DNA from: Bradyrhizobium acaciae
GTDB lineage: Bacteria; Pseudomonadota; Alphaproteobacteria; Rhizobiales; Xanthobacteraceae
Direction: 5' to 3'
Length of the DNA: 64,000 bases
NCBI RefSeq assembly: GCF_020889785.1
Contig: NZ_JACMYK010000025.1
Coordinates: forward strand, 1 to 64,000
The notes beneath the pieces are model-generated. The model did no database searches, was not told the origin of the DNA, and saw nothing but the letters and a program-made list of their open reading frames with translations. Position numbers and translations under genes: made by a program. Shown here one piece after another: positions 16,400 to 24,085 of this stretch (the first letter of the stretch is position 1; each line of letters starts with the position of its first letter).

Positions 16400-17794
16400 A
16401 TGGAGTCTGCGACATACACGCGCCCGAAGCTCGTGAGAATCATGGTTGCGCTGCTGGGAGTGGCGTTTCTCTGCCTGTTGTTCAGCAACCTGGCGCTGGC
16501 TGAGGATGCGGCGGCGCCGCCGGCCTGCGGCGGCAAGATTCTCGAGAAATGCACGCCGAATTCCGGCGACACCGCCTGGATGCTTACGTCAGTCGCGCTC
16601 GTCCTGATGATGACGATCCCGGGCCTCGGCCTGTTCTACGGCGGCATGGTGCGCAAGAAGAATGTCGGCGATACCGTGATGACCAGCTTCGCCGTCACCT
16701 GCCTGGTCACGATCCTGTTTGCGGTCCTGACCTACAGTCTGGCGTTTCGCGCCGGCACGCCGTTTATCGGCGGCCTGGATCGCATGTTCCTCAAGGACAT
16801 CCTGAGCGACATCGGCAAGGGTGGCATCGGCAATCCCAATCCACTCGCCGCGACCATCCCCGAGTCCGTCTACATCTGCTTCCAGATGACGTTCGCCATC
16901 ATCACGCCAGCGCTGATCGCCGGCGCGTTCGCCGAGCGGATGAAGTTCTCCGCGATGCTCTGGTTCATCGGGCTGTGGGCGATCTTCGTCTACGCGCCGA
17001 TCGCGCATTGGGTCTGGGGGCCCGACGGCATATTCTCCGCGGGTAACGATGCTGCGTATGTCAAGGTTCTCGATTTCGCCGGCGGAACCGTCGTCCACAT
17101 CAATGCCGGCGTCGCCGGCCTGATGTGCGCCATCATGCTCGGCAAGCGCGTCGAGACGGGGCCGGCGCACAACATGGTGCTGACCTTCATCGGCGCATCG
17201 TTGTTATGGGTCGGCTGGTTCGGCTTCAATGCCGGCTCCGCTGTCACGGCTGGAATGCAGGCGGGCATGGCGATGCTGGTGACCCAGATCGCGACCGCTG
17301 TGGCGGGCTTCACCTGGATGCTGGTGGAATGGGCGTTGAAGGGCAAGCCGACCGTCGTCGGCATCTGCTCGGGGGCCGTTGCGGGCCTCGTCGCGATCAC
17401 GCCGGCCTCCGGATTCGTCGGGCCGGTCGGCGCCTTCGCCATCGGCATCGCCGCCGGTGTCTGCTGCTACTGGGGATGCACCGGCTTGAAGCGCATGTTC
17501 AGCTACGACGATGCGCTGGACTGCTTCGGCGTCCACGCCCTCGGCGGCATCGTCGGGGCGCTGCTGACCGGCGTTTTCGCGGTCGAGCAGTATGGCGGAA
17601 CGGCCGGGGTTCTGGAGGGAAATGCCGGACAGTTTCTCAATCAGTGCATCGGCGTCGCGACGGTTTTCGTGTATGATGCCGTCGTGAGCCTGATCATCCT
17701 GTTCGTGATCAATCTCTTCGTCGGGCTTCGCGTCACACGGGATATCGAGCGCGAAGGGTTGGATCTGGCACTGCACGGCGAGGTCGTGCAGTAG
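16400..17794 (+). CDS. amtB: Ammonium transporter AmtB
   Basis: A 464-residue Amt/MEP/Rh channel with an N-terminal signal-like segment and eleven predicted membrane helices. The ATG at 16400 lies six bases after GGGAGG; the ATG at 16397 is too close. Family landmarks are PGLGLFYGGMVRKKN, FAFAERM-like AGAFAERMKFS, GGTVVHINAG with the first pore His, and DCFGVHALGG with the second pore His. It conducts ammonium/ammonia across the inner membrane. An RpoN-like promoter lies upstream, but the usual glnK partner is missing or decayed. Its C-terminal tail (DIEREGLDLALHGE) is the PII-contact region. Confidence 0.95.
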   Translation: MESATYTRPKLVRIMVALLGVAFLCLLFSNLALAEDAAAPPACGGKILEKCTPNSGDTAWMLTSVALVLMMTIPGLGLFYGGMVRKKNVGDTVMTSFAVTCLVTILFAVLTYSLAFRAGTPFIGGLDRMFLKDILSDIGKGGIGNPNPLAATIPESVYICFQMTFAIITPALIAGAFAERMKFSAMLWFIGLWAIFVYAPIAHWVWGPDGIFSAGNDAAYVKVLDFAGGTVVHINAGVAGLMCAIMLGKRVETGPAHNMVLTFIGASLLWVGWFGFNAGSAVTAGMQAGMAMLVTQIATAVAGFTWMLVEWALKGKPTVVGICSGAVAGLVAITPASGFVGPVGAFAIGIAAGVCCYWGCTGLKRMFSYDDALDCFGVHALGGIVGALLTGVFAVEQYGGTAGVLEGNAGQFLNQCIGVATVFVYDAVVSLIILFVINLFVGLRVTRDIEREGLDLALHGEVVQ

Positions 17795-17814
17795 ACTTTG
17801 GCGGCATTCCGCAC

Positions 17815-17835
17815 GGCCGGCGATCTTCGCCGGCC
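17815..17835 (+). terminator. Hairpin after amtB
   Basis: GGCCGGCGA and TCGCCGGCC pair perfectly around the loop TCT, 20 bases after the amtB stop. There is no strong T-run afterwards, so termination may be partial and allow read-through into the small gene at 17867. Confidence 0.5.
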
Positions 17836-17866
17836 GGCGCGGATCAAAGCTGTTCGAGGTGATCCG

Positions 17867-17998
17867 ATGAACTGGTTCTATTGGAACACAGCGTGGTCGC
17901 TGTTCTTCAGCCTCGTTTGGTTCATGACCATCACGCACAATCCAGATGCACGCATCGCGGACGCGCATCTGCCCGATGAGGCGTTCCGCGGCCGCTAG
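17867..17998 (+). CDS. Small membrane protein, 43 residues (hypothetical)
   Basis: An ATG at 17867 preceded by GAGGTGATCC encodes 43 residues: a strongly hydrophobic Trp/Phe-rich N-terminal half (NTAWSLFFSLVWFMTITHN) and a short charged tail. This would be a single-span inner membrane peptide. It follows amtB by 72 bases. Its stop codon overlaps that of the convergent gene at 17995 in the palindrome GCTAGC. The ribosome binding site and hydrophobic pattern support a real gene; the function is unknown. Confidence 0.5.
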   Translation: MNWFYWNTAWSLFFSLVWFMTITHNPDARIADAHLPDEAFRGR

Positions 17999-18525
17999 CT
18001 GCGGTAGTAGCGCCACATTCTGAGGAACGTCCGGTGGATCTCGTCGGGCGTCCGGTCGAATGGCTCGAGATCGACGCGGACCACGCCACGATGGTCCATG
18101 CGCCATGGCAGGCGCATCAGGAGCCGATAGGCCGGCCGCTTGCGCCAATCGGCCACCAGCGCGCTGCCGAGCGGCCCGCTGAGTGCGATCTGCAACTCGT
18201 GAACGGTCATCGCGCGCTCGGCGATCTCGACGAGGTCGATGCGCGTGATGGCGCGCCAGCGGATCAGCCCGAAGGCCTGGATGAAAATGCCGTACTGGTT
18301 GGCCCCAATGGTCGGACGACCGGCCTCCAGCAGGGGAATGTTGTAATAGGTGAAGCCGCCAGCCGCCGCTGCCGGCGCCAGCCAATAGATCGCGCCGGTG
18401 ATCCAGGTCGCGGTCAGAAAGATCGCGGCCAGGGCGGCCGTGGCATAGACCGGAAAGTAGATGTCCTCGCGGCCGTACGCGACCGAGTAGCCGCCGACGT
18501 TTCCCTCGTCCAAGCTTGCGATCAT
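17995..18525 (-). CDS. Conserved membrane protein with PH-like domain, unknown function
   Basis: A 176-residue protein. Two closely spaced hydrophobic segments lie near residues 27-60 (VYATAALAAIFLTATWITGA and AIYWLAPAAAAGGFTYY). A soluble C-terminal part follows, whose pattern IFIQAFGLIRWRAITRIDLVE is like the bacterial PH-type domains found after paired transmembrane helices. No catalytic motif is visible. It is convergent with the small gene after amtB and lies downstream of rpmG, from which a terminator separates it. Confidence 0.7.
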   Translation of the reverse strand: MIASLDEGNVGGYSVAYGREDIYFPVYATAALAAIFLTATWITGAIYWLAPAAAAGGFTYYNIPLLEAGRPTIGANQYGIFIQAFGLIRWRAITRIDLVEIAERAMTVHELQIALSGPLGSALVADWRKRPAYRLLMRLPWRMDHRGVVRVDLEPFDRTPDEIHRTFLRMWRYYRS

Positions 18526-18582
18526 GTGAGCCCTGCGCCCGAGGCTTGCCCGGGAAACATGCGGGATGACGCTTGGCTACAA

Positions 18583-18611
18583 AGCAAAAACGGGGCCGCG
18601 AGGGCCCCGTT
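18583..18611 (-). terminator. Rho-independent terminator of rpmG
   Basis: Read on the minus strand, ACGGGGCCC-TCGC-GGCCCCGT forms a strong stem, followed by TTTTTGCTTT. It lies 23 bases after the rpmG stop. Confidence 0.9.
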
Positions 18612-18633
18612 CGAACACCGAAAGCAAGCGATC

Positions 18634-18801
18634 TTACTTGATCTTGGATTCCTTGAACTCGACGTGCTTGCGCGCGACCGGGTCGTACTTCTTCTTGACC
18701 AGCTTGTCGGTCATGGTGCGCGAATTCTTCTTGGCAACGTAATAGAAGCCGGTGTCGGCCGTCGACACGAGCTTGACCTTGATGGTGACCGCCTTGGCCA
18801 T
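18634..18801 (-). CDS. rpmG: 50S ribosomal protein L33
   Basis: A 55-residue protein, the normal length for the cysteine-free (zinc-independent) L33 type: [20 protein letters not shown] then [14 protein letters not shown] and [15 protein letters not shown]. The ATG at 18801 is preceded by CGAGG; a longer frame to 18843 is not expected. L33 binds 23S rRNA near the E site. It has its own strong terminator. In many alphaproteobacteria it lies near rnr, topA and a NUDIX gene, as here. Confidence 0.97.
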   Translation of the reverse strand: MAKAVTIKVKLVSTADTGFYYVAKKNSRTMTDKLVKKKYDPVARKHVEFKESKIK

Positions 18802-18929
18802 GTGCAAAACCTCGAAAATCGGGGGATATCGGGAGCCGGCCAAATCGGCCCGCGTTTGGCCGGGAAACTAGCTGCAAACCGCTCAAAGTCAAGGATTTCC
18901 GAGCCAAAACCACCCCGATTCCGGGTCAA

Positions 18930-20255
18930 TTACCCCTCGAAGAACTGATTTTTCGGCCTTGGCAGGCCCAAATTCTCGCGCAGCGTCCGTCCCTCGTACT
19001 CCTTCCGGAAAATCCCGCGCTTCTGCAACTCGGGAACGACCCTGTCGACGAAGTCGAACAGGCCCTGCGGCAGATAGGGGAACATGATGTTGAACCCATC
19101 ACTGCCACGCCCCTCCAGCCATTCCTCCATCTGGTCGGCGATGGTCTGCGGCGTGCCGACGAAGGCGAGCCCGCCATAACCGCCGACGCGCTGCGCGAGC
19201 TGGCGCACGGTGAGCTTGTCGCGCGCGGCGACATCGACGAGCCGCTGCCGCCCGCTCTTGCTGGCATTGGTTTCCGGGATCGGCGGCAATTGCCCGTCGG
19301 GATCGAAGCCGGACGCGTCGGTGCCGAGGATCACCGAGAGCGAGGCGATCGCGCTGTCGTAGTGCACGCGGCTGTCGAGCAGCGCGCGCTTCTCCTTGGC
19401 TTCCTCGACGCTGTCGCCGACCACCACGAAGGCGCCGGGCAGGATCTTCAGATGCTCGGGATCGCGGCCGATGGTCTCCATGCGACCCTTGATGTCGGCA
19501 TAGAGCTTCTGTCCGTCGGCGAGGCTGCCGCCGCCGGTGAACACGGCTTCCGCCGTCTCGGCCGCAAGCTGCCTGCCGTCATCGGATGCACCGGCCTGCA
19601 CGATGACCGGCCAGCCTTGCACCGGGCGGGCGATGTTCAGCGGGCCGCGGACCGAGAGATATTTGCCCTTGTGATTGAGCACATGCATCTTGTCGGGATC
19701 GACGAACAGCCCGGACTCGACATCGCGCACGAAGGCATCGTCGGCGAAGGAATCCCACAGGCCGGTGACGACGTCGTAGAACTCGCGGGCGCGCTTGTAG
19801 CGCTCGGCATGCTCCATGTGGTCGTCGAGCCCGAAATTCAGCGCCGCGTCCGGATTGGATGTGGTGACGATATTCCAGCCGGCGCGGCCGCCGGAGATGT
19901 GGTCGAGCGAGGCGAAGCGCCGTGCGACGTGATAGGGCTCGTCGAAGGTGGTCGAGCCGGTTGCGATCAGGCCGATATTTTCGGTGACGGCTGCCAGCGC
20001 CGAGAGCAGCGTGAACGGCTCGAACGAGGTCACGGTGTGGCTGCGCTTCAGCGCATTGATCGGCATGTTCAGCACGGCCAGATGGTCGGCCATGAAGAAG
20101 GCGTCGAACTTGCCGGCCTCGAGCTTCCGGATCAGCTGCTTGATATGGTCGAAGTTGAAATTGGCGTCGGGCCAGGCCCCGGGATAGCGCCAGGCGCCGG
20201 TGTGAATGCTGATCGGCCGCATGAATGCGCCGAGCTTGAGTTGACGCTTCGCCAT
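18930..20255 (-). CDS. LLM class flavin-dependent monooxygenase (NtaA/SnaA/DszA family)
   Basis: A 441-residue luciferase-like monooxygenase of the typical NtaA/DszA length. Landmarks are the N-terminal LKLGAFMRPISIHTGAWRYP, FFMADHLAVLN, the FMN-site region LDHISGGRAGWNIVTTSNPD, and WPVIVQAGASDDGRQLAA. These enzymes use FMNH2 supplied by a separate reductase to oxidise substrates such as nitrilotriacetate, dibenzothiophene sulfone or dimethyl sulfide. No reductase gene is adjacent. It is inserted between rpmG and the NUDIX gene of the conserved backbone. The substrate is unknown. Confidence 0.9.
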   Translation of the reverse strand: MAKRQLKLGAFMRPISIHTGAWRYPGAWPDANFNFDHIKQLIRKLEAGKFDAFFMADHLAVLNMPINALKRSHTVTSFEPFTLLSALAAVTENIGLIATGSTTFDEPYHVARRFASLDHISGGRAGWNIVTTSNPDAALNFGLDDHMEHAERYKRAREFYDVVTGLWDSFADDAFVRDVESGLFVDPDKMHVLNHKGKYLSVRGPLNIARPVQGWPVIVQAGASDDGRQLAAETAEAVFTGGGSLADGQKLYADIKGRMETIGRDPEHLKILPGAFVVVGDSVEEAKEKRALLDSRVHYDSAIASLSVILGTDASGFDPDGQLPPIPETNASKSGRQRLVDVAARDKLTVRQLAQRVGGYGGLAFVGTPQTIADQMEEWLEGRGSDGFNIMFPYLPQGLFDFVDRVVPELQKRGIFRKEYEGRTLRENLGLPRPKNQFFEG

Positions 20256-20356
20256 TGCCCCGTTCCGTTCTTGATGTCGTTAGCGGATCAGATAGGGAGG
20301 CGTTTCGCGGCGCGCCATTGGGAAGATTATTTTGTTTTTGCTGGTTGTCTCAGCAT

Positions 20357-20462
20357 CGTCATTCCGGGGCGGCGCGCAGCGACGAACCGGGAATCCATTC
20401 TTCAACCGTTGTGCGGCTCGATGGATTCCGGGCTCGCGCCAAGAGGCGCGCCCCGGAATGAC
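20357..20462. repeat. Palindromic intergenic repeat, type B
   Basis: CGTCATTCCGGGGCG and CGCCCCGGAATGAC are inverted ends, and CGGGAATCCAT and ATGGATTCCGGG are inner arms. It lies between the NUDIX gene and the LLM monooxygenase. Same family as 3775-3925 and 33170-33295. Confidence 0.9.
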
Positions 20463-20481
20463 AATTGACGGTGTGCGCTCC

Positions 20482-21231
20482 TCACGCCCCCAACACGTCC
20501 TTGTGCATCTTGCCACCATAGAAATGGAAGAACGGCACCGATGCGTCGTGGCGGAGCGGGCCGGTGGCGAGACGGCGGTCGAGCTCGGCGAGCACGTTCT
20601 TGGTCATGGCATGCGCGTCGGCGAGCGGCTCGGAGCCGATCTCGACCCAGACGAGCTCGACCAGTTCGGCATCGGCATGCACCACGCCTTCAACGCGATG
20701 CGCGATCGTCGAGGCGTCCGCAGTGAAGAAGCGGGTGTCGAAGCGGCGGACGCGGCCGGGCGGGGTGATCGCGCGCGCGATCAGGAACAGCCCGGACGGA
20801 TCGGGCAACAGACCGGCGTCGGCGAACGGCGCCCAGGGACCGTCGAGCTTCTGCGACTTCTCGACCTTGCGGCCGAGGCAGAGCCCGGTCTCTTCGCAGG
20901 CTTCGCGGATCGCCGCGTTGGCGAGCGCGCGTGCGCGGCCGGGCGTGATCTTCGGGCTGCCCTTCAGGAGATTGGCTTCGAGCTCCGGCGTGATTGGGGC
21001 TGCGACCGGCACGCGGTTGTCGGCCTTGTCGACGCGGCCGCCGGGGAAGACGAATTTGCCCGGCATGAACACCACCTTGTCGTGGCGCTTGCCGACCAGC
21101 ACCTTCGGCTTGGCGCCGGAGCGATCGATCAGGATCAGCGTCGCGGCATCCTTCGGCCGGAAATACGCGTGATGATCGGCTTCTTTTTCGCCCTGGTGGA
21201 CGACGGCGGCGGGTGCGACGGCTTCAGTCAT
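20482..21231 (-). CDS. NUDIX hydrolase
   Basis: A 249-residue protein. The Nudix box is present in the longer, interrupted form: FVFPGGRVDKAD, an insertion of about 35 residues, then ALANAAIREACEETGLCLG, which supplies the REACEETG metal-binding Glu residues. This resembles RNU/NUDT19-like hydrolases that act on CoA or nucleoside diphosphate derivatives. It lies just downstream of the DUF983 and rnr genes on the same strand and is likely part of that operon. The substrate is not determinable. Confidence 0.88.
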   Translation of the reverse strand: MTEAVAPAAVVHQGEKEADHHAYFRPKDAATLILIDRSGAKPKVLVGKRHDKVVFMPGKFVFPGGRVDKADNRVPVAAPITPELEANLLKGSPKITPGRARALANAAIREACEETGLCLGRKVEKSQKLDGPWAPFADAGLLPDPSGLFLIARAITPPGRVRRFDTRFFTADASTIAHRVEGVVHADAELVELVWVEIGSEPLADAHAMTKNVLAELDRRLATGPLRHDASVPFFHFYGGKMHKDVLGA

Positions 21232-21267
21232 TTCATCCCTTTCATTTCTTCTTGTGGTCCGGTTTAG

Positions 21268-21705
21268 CTAGACCGGCGGGATGTCGCTAGGGGGATTCTC
21301 GTCAAAGCCATGCATGCGCAGGGCCCATTGCAAGCCGATCACGGCTCCTTTCACCGGCTGCAACAATGCGAGCGATGCGAACAGCGTGAGCGGCAGATAG
21401 ATCGCAAGCTGCAGCCACACCGGCGGCGAATAGTCGGTCTCGATCCAGAGCGCGGTCGGTACCACGATATGGCCGACAATGACGATGACGAGATAGGCGG
21501 GCAGATCGTCGGCGCGATGCGGCGTGAAGTCGAGATCGCAGACCGGGCAATGCCCGTCGCATTTGAGAAACTTGCGGAACAGTTTGCCTTTTCCGCAACG
21601 CGGACAACGGCCGCGGAACCCGCGCCTCATCGCGCTCCACACGTCGCGCTTCTCGGGCTCGGTCGCGTCGCGAGTCCAGACCACCGTCGGCGGTGTCACG
21701 TCCAT
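21268..21705 (-). CDS. DUF983 family membrane protein with zinc-ribbon motif
   Basis: A 145-residue protein from the ATG at 21705, four bases after the rnr stop; the frame extends upstream inside rnr but that is a shadow. It has RGRCPRCGKGKLF then CDGHCPVCDLDF, two CxxC pairs forming a likely zinc ribbon. Two hydrophobic segments follow (AYLVIVIVGHIVVPTALWIE and QLAIYLPLTLFASLALL). DUF983 proteins are conserved beside rnr in alphaproteobacteria, but their function is unknown. Confidence 0.88.
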   Translation of the reverse strand: MDVTPPTVVWTRDATEPEKRDVWSAMRRGFRGRCPRCGKGKLFRKFLKCDGHCPVCDLDFTPHRADDLPAYLVIVIVGHIVVPTALWIETDYSPPVWLQLAIYLPLTLFASLALLQPVKGAVIGLQWALRMHGFDENPPSDIPPV

Positions 21706-21709
21706 GACT

Positions 21710-24085
21710 TCACATCCATGACTTGCCTCGCTTCGATTTGCCGGATTTCTGCTTCGCCGGCTTGCGGTCCTTCTTGTTGCGCGCCTTCCGTTCCTTATGC
21801 GCCTTCTTGCCGGAGCCCTTACCGGGTCCCTTGCTGTGTCCCTTGCCAAATCCCGCCGCGCGACGCTCAGGCCGTGAGCCGTCGCGTGTTCTGCCGCGCG
21901 GAATTGTCTGACCGTCGGATAATAGCTCAAATCGTAGCGCGCCCGCCACAGGAGCTGCCTCGACCAGCCGCACGTCGACGACGTCGCCGAGCCGATACAT
22001 GGTGCCGCTGCGCGTCCCGATCAGCGCGTGGCGGGTTTCGTCGTAGTTGAAATATTCGCTGCCGATGGTGCGGATCGGGATCAGGCCGTCGGCGCCGGTG
22101 TCGTCGAGCTTCACGAACAGGCCGGCGCGCGTCACGCCGGAAATGCGGCCCTGGAACGAGGCGCCGACCTTGTCGGCGAGGAAATGCGCGATCAGCCGGT
22201 CGGTGGTCTCGCGCTCCGCCTTCATCGCGCGGCGCTCGGTGACGGAAATCTGCGCGGCGACCTCGGCCAGCGTCTCCACGCTCTCATCCGTCGGCAAGGC
22301 GCCTTCTCCGAGGCCGAGCGCGCGGATCAGCGCGCGATGCACGATCAGATCGGCGTAGCGGCGGATCGGCGAGGTGAAGTGCGCGTAGCGGCGCAGGTTG
22401 AGGCCGAAATGGCCGTAGTTCTCGGCGGAGTATTCGGCCTGCGCCTGCGAACGCAGCACCACCTCGTTGACCAGCGGCTCGTAATCCTCGCCCGAGACTT
22501 GCGCCAGCACGCGGTTGAATTGCGCAGGCCGCAGCGCGCCCTGCTTGGTAAAGGGCAGGTCGAGCGTCTTCAGGAATTCCTGGAGGTTGTGGACCTTCTC
22601 CTGGCTCGGCTCGTCATGCACGCGGTAGATCAGCGGCAGCGCCTTCTTCTCGAGCATCTCGGCCGCGGCGACGTTGGCGAGGATCATGAATTCCTCGATC
22701 AGCCGGTGCGCATCGAGCCGCTGCGGCACGATCACCCGATCGACGGTGCCGTCGCCCTTCAGCAGGATCTTGCGCTCGGGCAGATCGAGATCGAGCGGGT
22801 CGCGTTCGTTGCGTGCGAGCTTGACCAGCTCATAGGCCGACCACAGCGGCCTCAGAATCGGATCGAGCAGGGGACCTGTCGTGTCGTCGGGCCTGCCGTC
22901 GATCGCGGCCTGCGCCTGCGCGTAAGCGAGTTTTGCAGCCGAGCGCATCAGCACGCGATGGAACGTGTGCGAGCGCTTGCGGCCGTCGGCGCCGATCACC
23001 ATGCGCACCGCGAGCGCGCCGCGCGGCTCGCCCGGCACCAGCGAGCAGAGATTGTTGGAGATGCGCTCGGGCAGCATCGGCACGACGCGATCAGGGAAAT
23101 ACACCGAGTTGCCGCGCTGGAGCGCGTCGCGGTCGAGCGCCGAGCCGGGCCGCACATAGAAGGCGACGTCGGCGATCGCGACATGGACGATGAAGCCGCC
23201 CTTGTTGTTCGGATCAGGATCGACTTCCGCATGCACGGCGTCGTCGTGGTCCTTGGCGTCAGGCGGGTCGATGGTGACGAGCGGCACGTCGCGCCAGTCC
23301 TCGCGGCCCTGCAAGGTCGCAGGCTTGGCGTCTTCGGCTTCGCGAAGCGCGGAGGACGAAAACACCTGCGGAATGTCGTGGGTGTTGATCGCGATCAAGC
23401 TGATCGCCTTCTCGCTCGCGATCGAGCCGAGCCGCTCCTTGACGCGGGCGGAGGCGAGCCCAAAGCTGCGGGTGCGGATCAGGTCGACGCTGATCAGGTC
23501 GCCGTCCTGGGCGCCGCCGGTATCTGGCTTGGCGATATTGAGCTCGCGGCCGGCCTGCTTCTTGTCGACCGGGACCAGGCGCCCGCCGCCGTCAGGATTG
23601 CGGCGAAAGATGCCGAGGATGCGCGTGCGCCCGTGATCGATCACCTTGATGACGCGGCCGCGATAGGGCGTGCCGTCGTGCTCGCCGGTTACTTCCACGC
23701 GCAGCAGCGCGCGGTCGCCGACGCCCGCCGTGGTGCCGGGCTTCGGCTGCCGCGGCGTCTCGATGCGGATTTTGGGAGCGGTGCCGTTCTCTTCGGTGTC
23801 CCACTCGGCGGGCGTTGCGATCAACTCGCCGTCGCTGTCGCGGCCGGTGATGTCGGCGAGCACGGTCGGCGGCAGCGCCGCCGGCTCGTGGATCTTGCGG
23901 CCGCGTTTTGCAACTGTGCCGTCGTCGGCGAGCTCGCGGAGGATCCGCTTCAGCTCGATGCGGTCGTCGTTCTTCAGGCCGAACTGGCGCGCGATCTCGC
24001 GGGTGCCGACCTTGCCTGGATTGGCGCGGATGAAGGCGACGATGGCGTCCCGGCCCGGAAAGCCATGGTCGGGTTTTCGTTTCAC
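21710..24085 (-). CDS. rnr: Ribonuclease R
   Basis: A 791-residue 3'-to-5' exoribonuclease starting at a GTG that abuts the topA stop codon. N-terminal winged-helix and cold-shock regions precede the RNB catalytic domain, whose metal-binding motif TIDPPDAKDHDDAVHAE is intact. An S1 domain (GRISGVTRAGLFVKLDDTGA) follows, and the last 60 residues are a very basic Lys/Gly/Arg tail as in other RNase R proteins. It degrades structured RNA. It forms a tight operon with topA upstream and DUF983 and NUDIX downstream. Confidence 0.96.
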   Translation of the reverse strand: MKRKPDHGFPGRDAIVAFIRANPGKVGTREIARQFGLKNDDRIELKRILRELADDGTVAKRGRKIHEPAALPPTVLADITGRDSDGELIATPAEWDTEENGTAPKIRIETPRQPKPGTTAGVGDRALLRVEVTGEHDGTPYRGRVIKVIDHGRTRILGIFRRNPDGGGRLVPVDKKQAGRELNIAKPDTGGAQDGDLISVDLIRTRSFGLASARVKERLGSIASEKAISLIAINTHDIPQVFSSSALREAEDAKPATLQGREDWRDVPLVTIDPPDAKDHDDAVHAEVDPDPNNKGGFIVHVAIADVAFYVRPGSALDRDALQRGNSVYFPDRVVPMLPERISNNLCSLVPGEPRGALAVRMVIGADGRKRSHTFHRVLMRSAAKLAYAQAQAAIDGRPDDTTGPLLDPILRPLWSAYELVKLARNERDPLDLDLPERKILLKGDGTVDRVIVPQRLDAHRLIEEFMILANVAAAEMLEKKALPLIYRVHDEPSQEKVHNLQEFLKTLDLPFTKQGALRPAQFNRVLAQVSGEDYEPLVNEVVLRSQAQAEYSAENYGHFGLNLRRYAHFTSPIRRYADLIVHRALIRALGLGEGALPTDESVETLAEVAAQISVTERRAMKAERETTDRLIAHFLADKVGASFQGRISGVTRAGLFVKLDDTGADGLIPIRTIGSEYFNYDETRHALIGTRSGTMYRLGDVVDVRLVEAAPVAGALRFELLSDGQTIPRGRTRDGSRPERRAAGFGKGHSKGPGKGSGKKAHKERKARNKKDRKPAKQKSGKSKRGKSWM

